Source: CAYLNH01 sp964384625 (lineage in GTDB: Bacteria; Verrucomicrobiota; Lentisphaeria; JABSQK01). Taken from it: a stretch of DNA of 14,493 nucleotides. How positions within the stretch are numbered: position 1 is the stretch's first letter; each line of letters starts with the position of its first letter. Where the stretch lies: contig CAYLNH010000178.1 in the NCBI GenBank assembly GCA_964384625.1, positions 1 to 14,493 of the forward strand. The letters are read 5' to 3'. Positions 14,399 to 14,493 of this stretch are shown in pieces. The notes beneath the pieces are model-generated. The model was not told where the DNA came from and did not search any database. It saw only the letters and a program-made list of their open reading frames with translations. The position numbers and the translations under genes were made by a program.

Positions 14399-14493
14399 TG
14401 CGGGCTGCGCCTGGGAGTACGGGCTGCGCCCGGGAATGCGGGCTGCGCCCGGGAATGCGGGCTGCGCCCGGGAATGCGGGCTGCGCCCGGGAA
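14399..14493 (+). repeat. 19-bp tandem repeat, block 2 (truncated by window end)
   Basis: A partial unit (14399-14412) is followed by full units from 14413, 14432, 14451 and 14470, then GGGAA at the edge. The last three full units carry GGGAATG in place of GGGAGTG, showing local homogenisation distinct from block 1. The array clearly continues beyond the window. Confidence 0.9.

Larger units (their letters stand above)
14171..14493. other. Repeat-filled terminal stretch without a gene
   Basis: The first 45 nt hold the MBL-fold gene's candidate promoter. The rest consists of two blocks of a 19-bp tandem repeat around a GC-element cluster. No credible gene is seen on either strand, since a 19-bp period breaks any reading frame. 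The repeats run off the window. Confidence 0.7.

Noticed and set aside
14216..14493. CRISPR array
   Set aside because: Units are contiguous 19-mers with no unique spacers, and no cas gene is nearby.

Overview
The window is GC-rich DNA with a typical bacterial chromosomal layout: short overlaps or gaps between co-directional genes, Shine-Dalgarno starts and compact intergenic spaces. A giant membrane-anchored AsmA/TamB-like protein points to a Gram-negative, double-membrane bacterium. The phylum cannot be fixed from this sequence. The gene content and repeat-rich spacers would fit a PVC-type lineage (Lentisphaerota, Planctomycetota and relatives), but that is only an impression.

Layout. Bases 2-40 look like the 3' end of an upstream gene on +. 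A good sigma70-like promoter (72-100) then leads into a 2414-residue AsmA/TamB-like protein (207-7451, +), built largely from tandem modules of about 205 residues. It converges on a tmk-holB operon on - (thymidylate kinase 9245-8598; DNA polymerase III delta' 8611-7589; coding ends overlap by 14 nt). The 137-nt gap between the two holds a heptamer tandem repeat followed by a 40-bp palindromic element. Divergent from tmk is a short ORF (9533-9673) that overlaps by ATGA a PP-loop ATPase-like gene of unknown function (9670-10767, +). The facing operon on - is trxB (13038-12088) followed 5 nt later by a short-chain polyprenyl diphosphate synthase (12082-11036). The last gene on - is a PhnP-like metallo-beta-lactamase-fold hydrolase (14170-13385).

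Most genes are housekeeping: nucleotide synthesis and replication (tmk, holB), thiol redox (trxB), isoprenoid synthesis, and envelope lipid traffic (AsmA-like). The PP-loop gene is the one accessory-looking locus. It sits alone on +, with heptamer/palindrome repeats on one side and a hairpin-rich spacer carrying heptamer relics on the other.

The intergenic DNA is the unusual part. There are three copies of a dispersed palindromic element with core CGCGTCA-TTRT-TGACGCG, two of them joined to CACGGTA/CACGAAA heptamers. There are two copies of an exact 20-mer (GGGCGCTGCCCCTTGGACCC). Two blocks of a 19-bp tandem repeat run off the right end of the window. I found no CRISPR array, tRNA, rRNA, transposase or phage gene. 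No complete new multi-gene system is evident. The best leads are the modular giant AsmA-like protein, the repeat family, and the PP-loop gene with its coupled upstream ORF.
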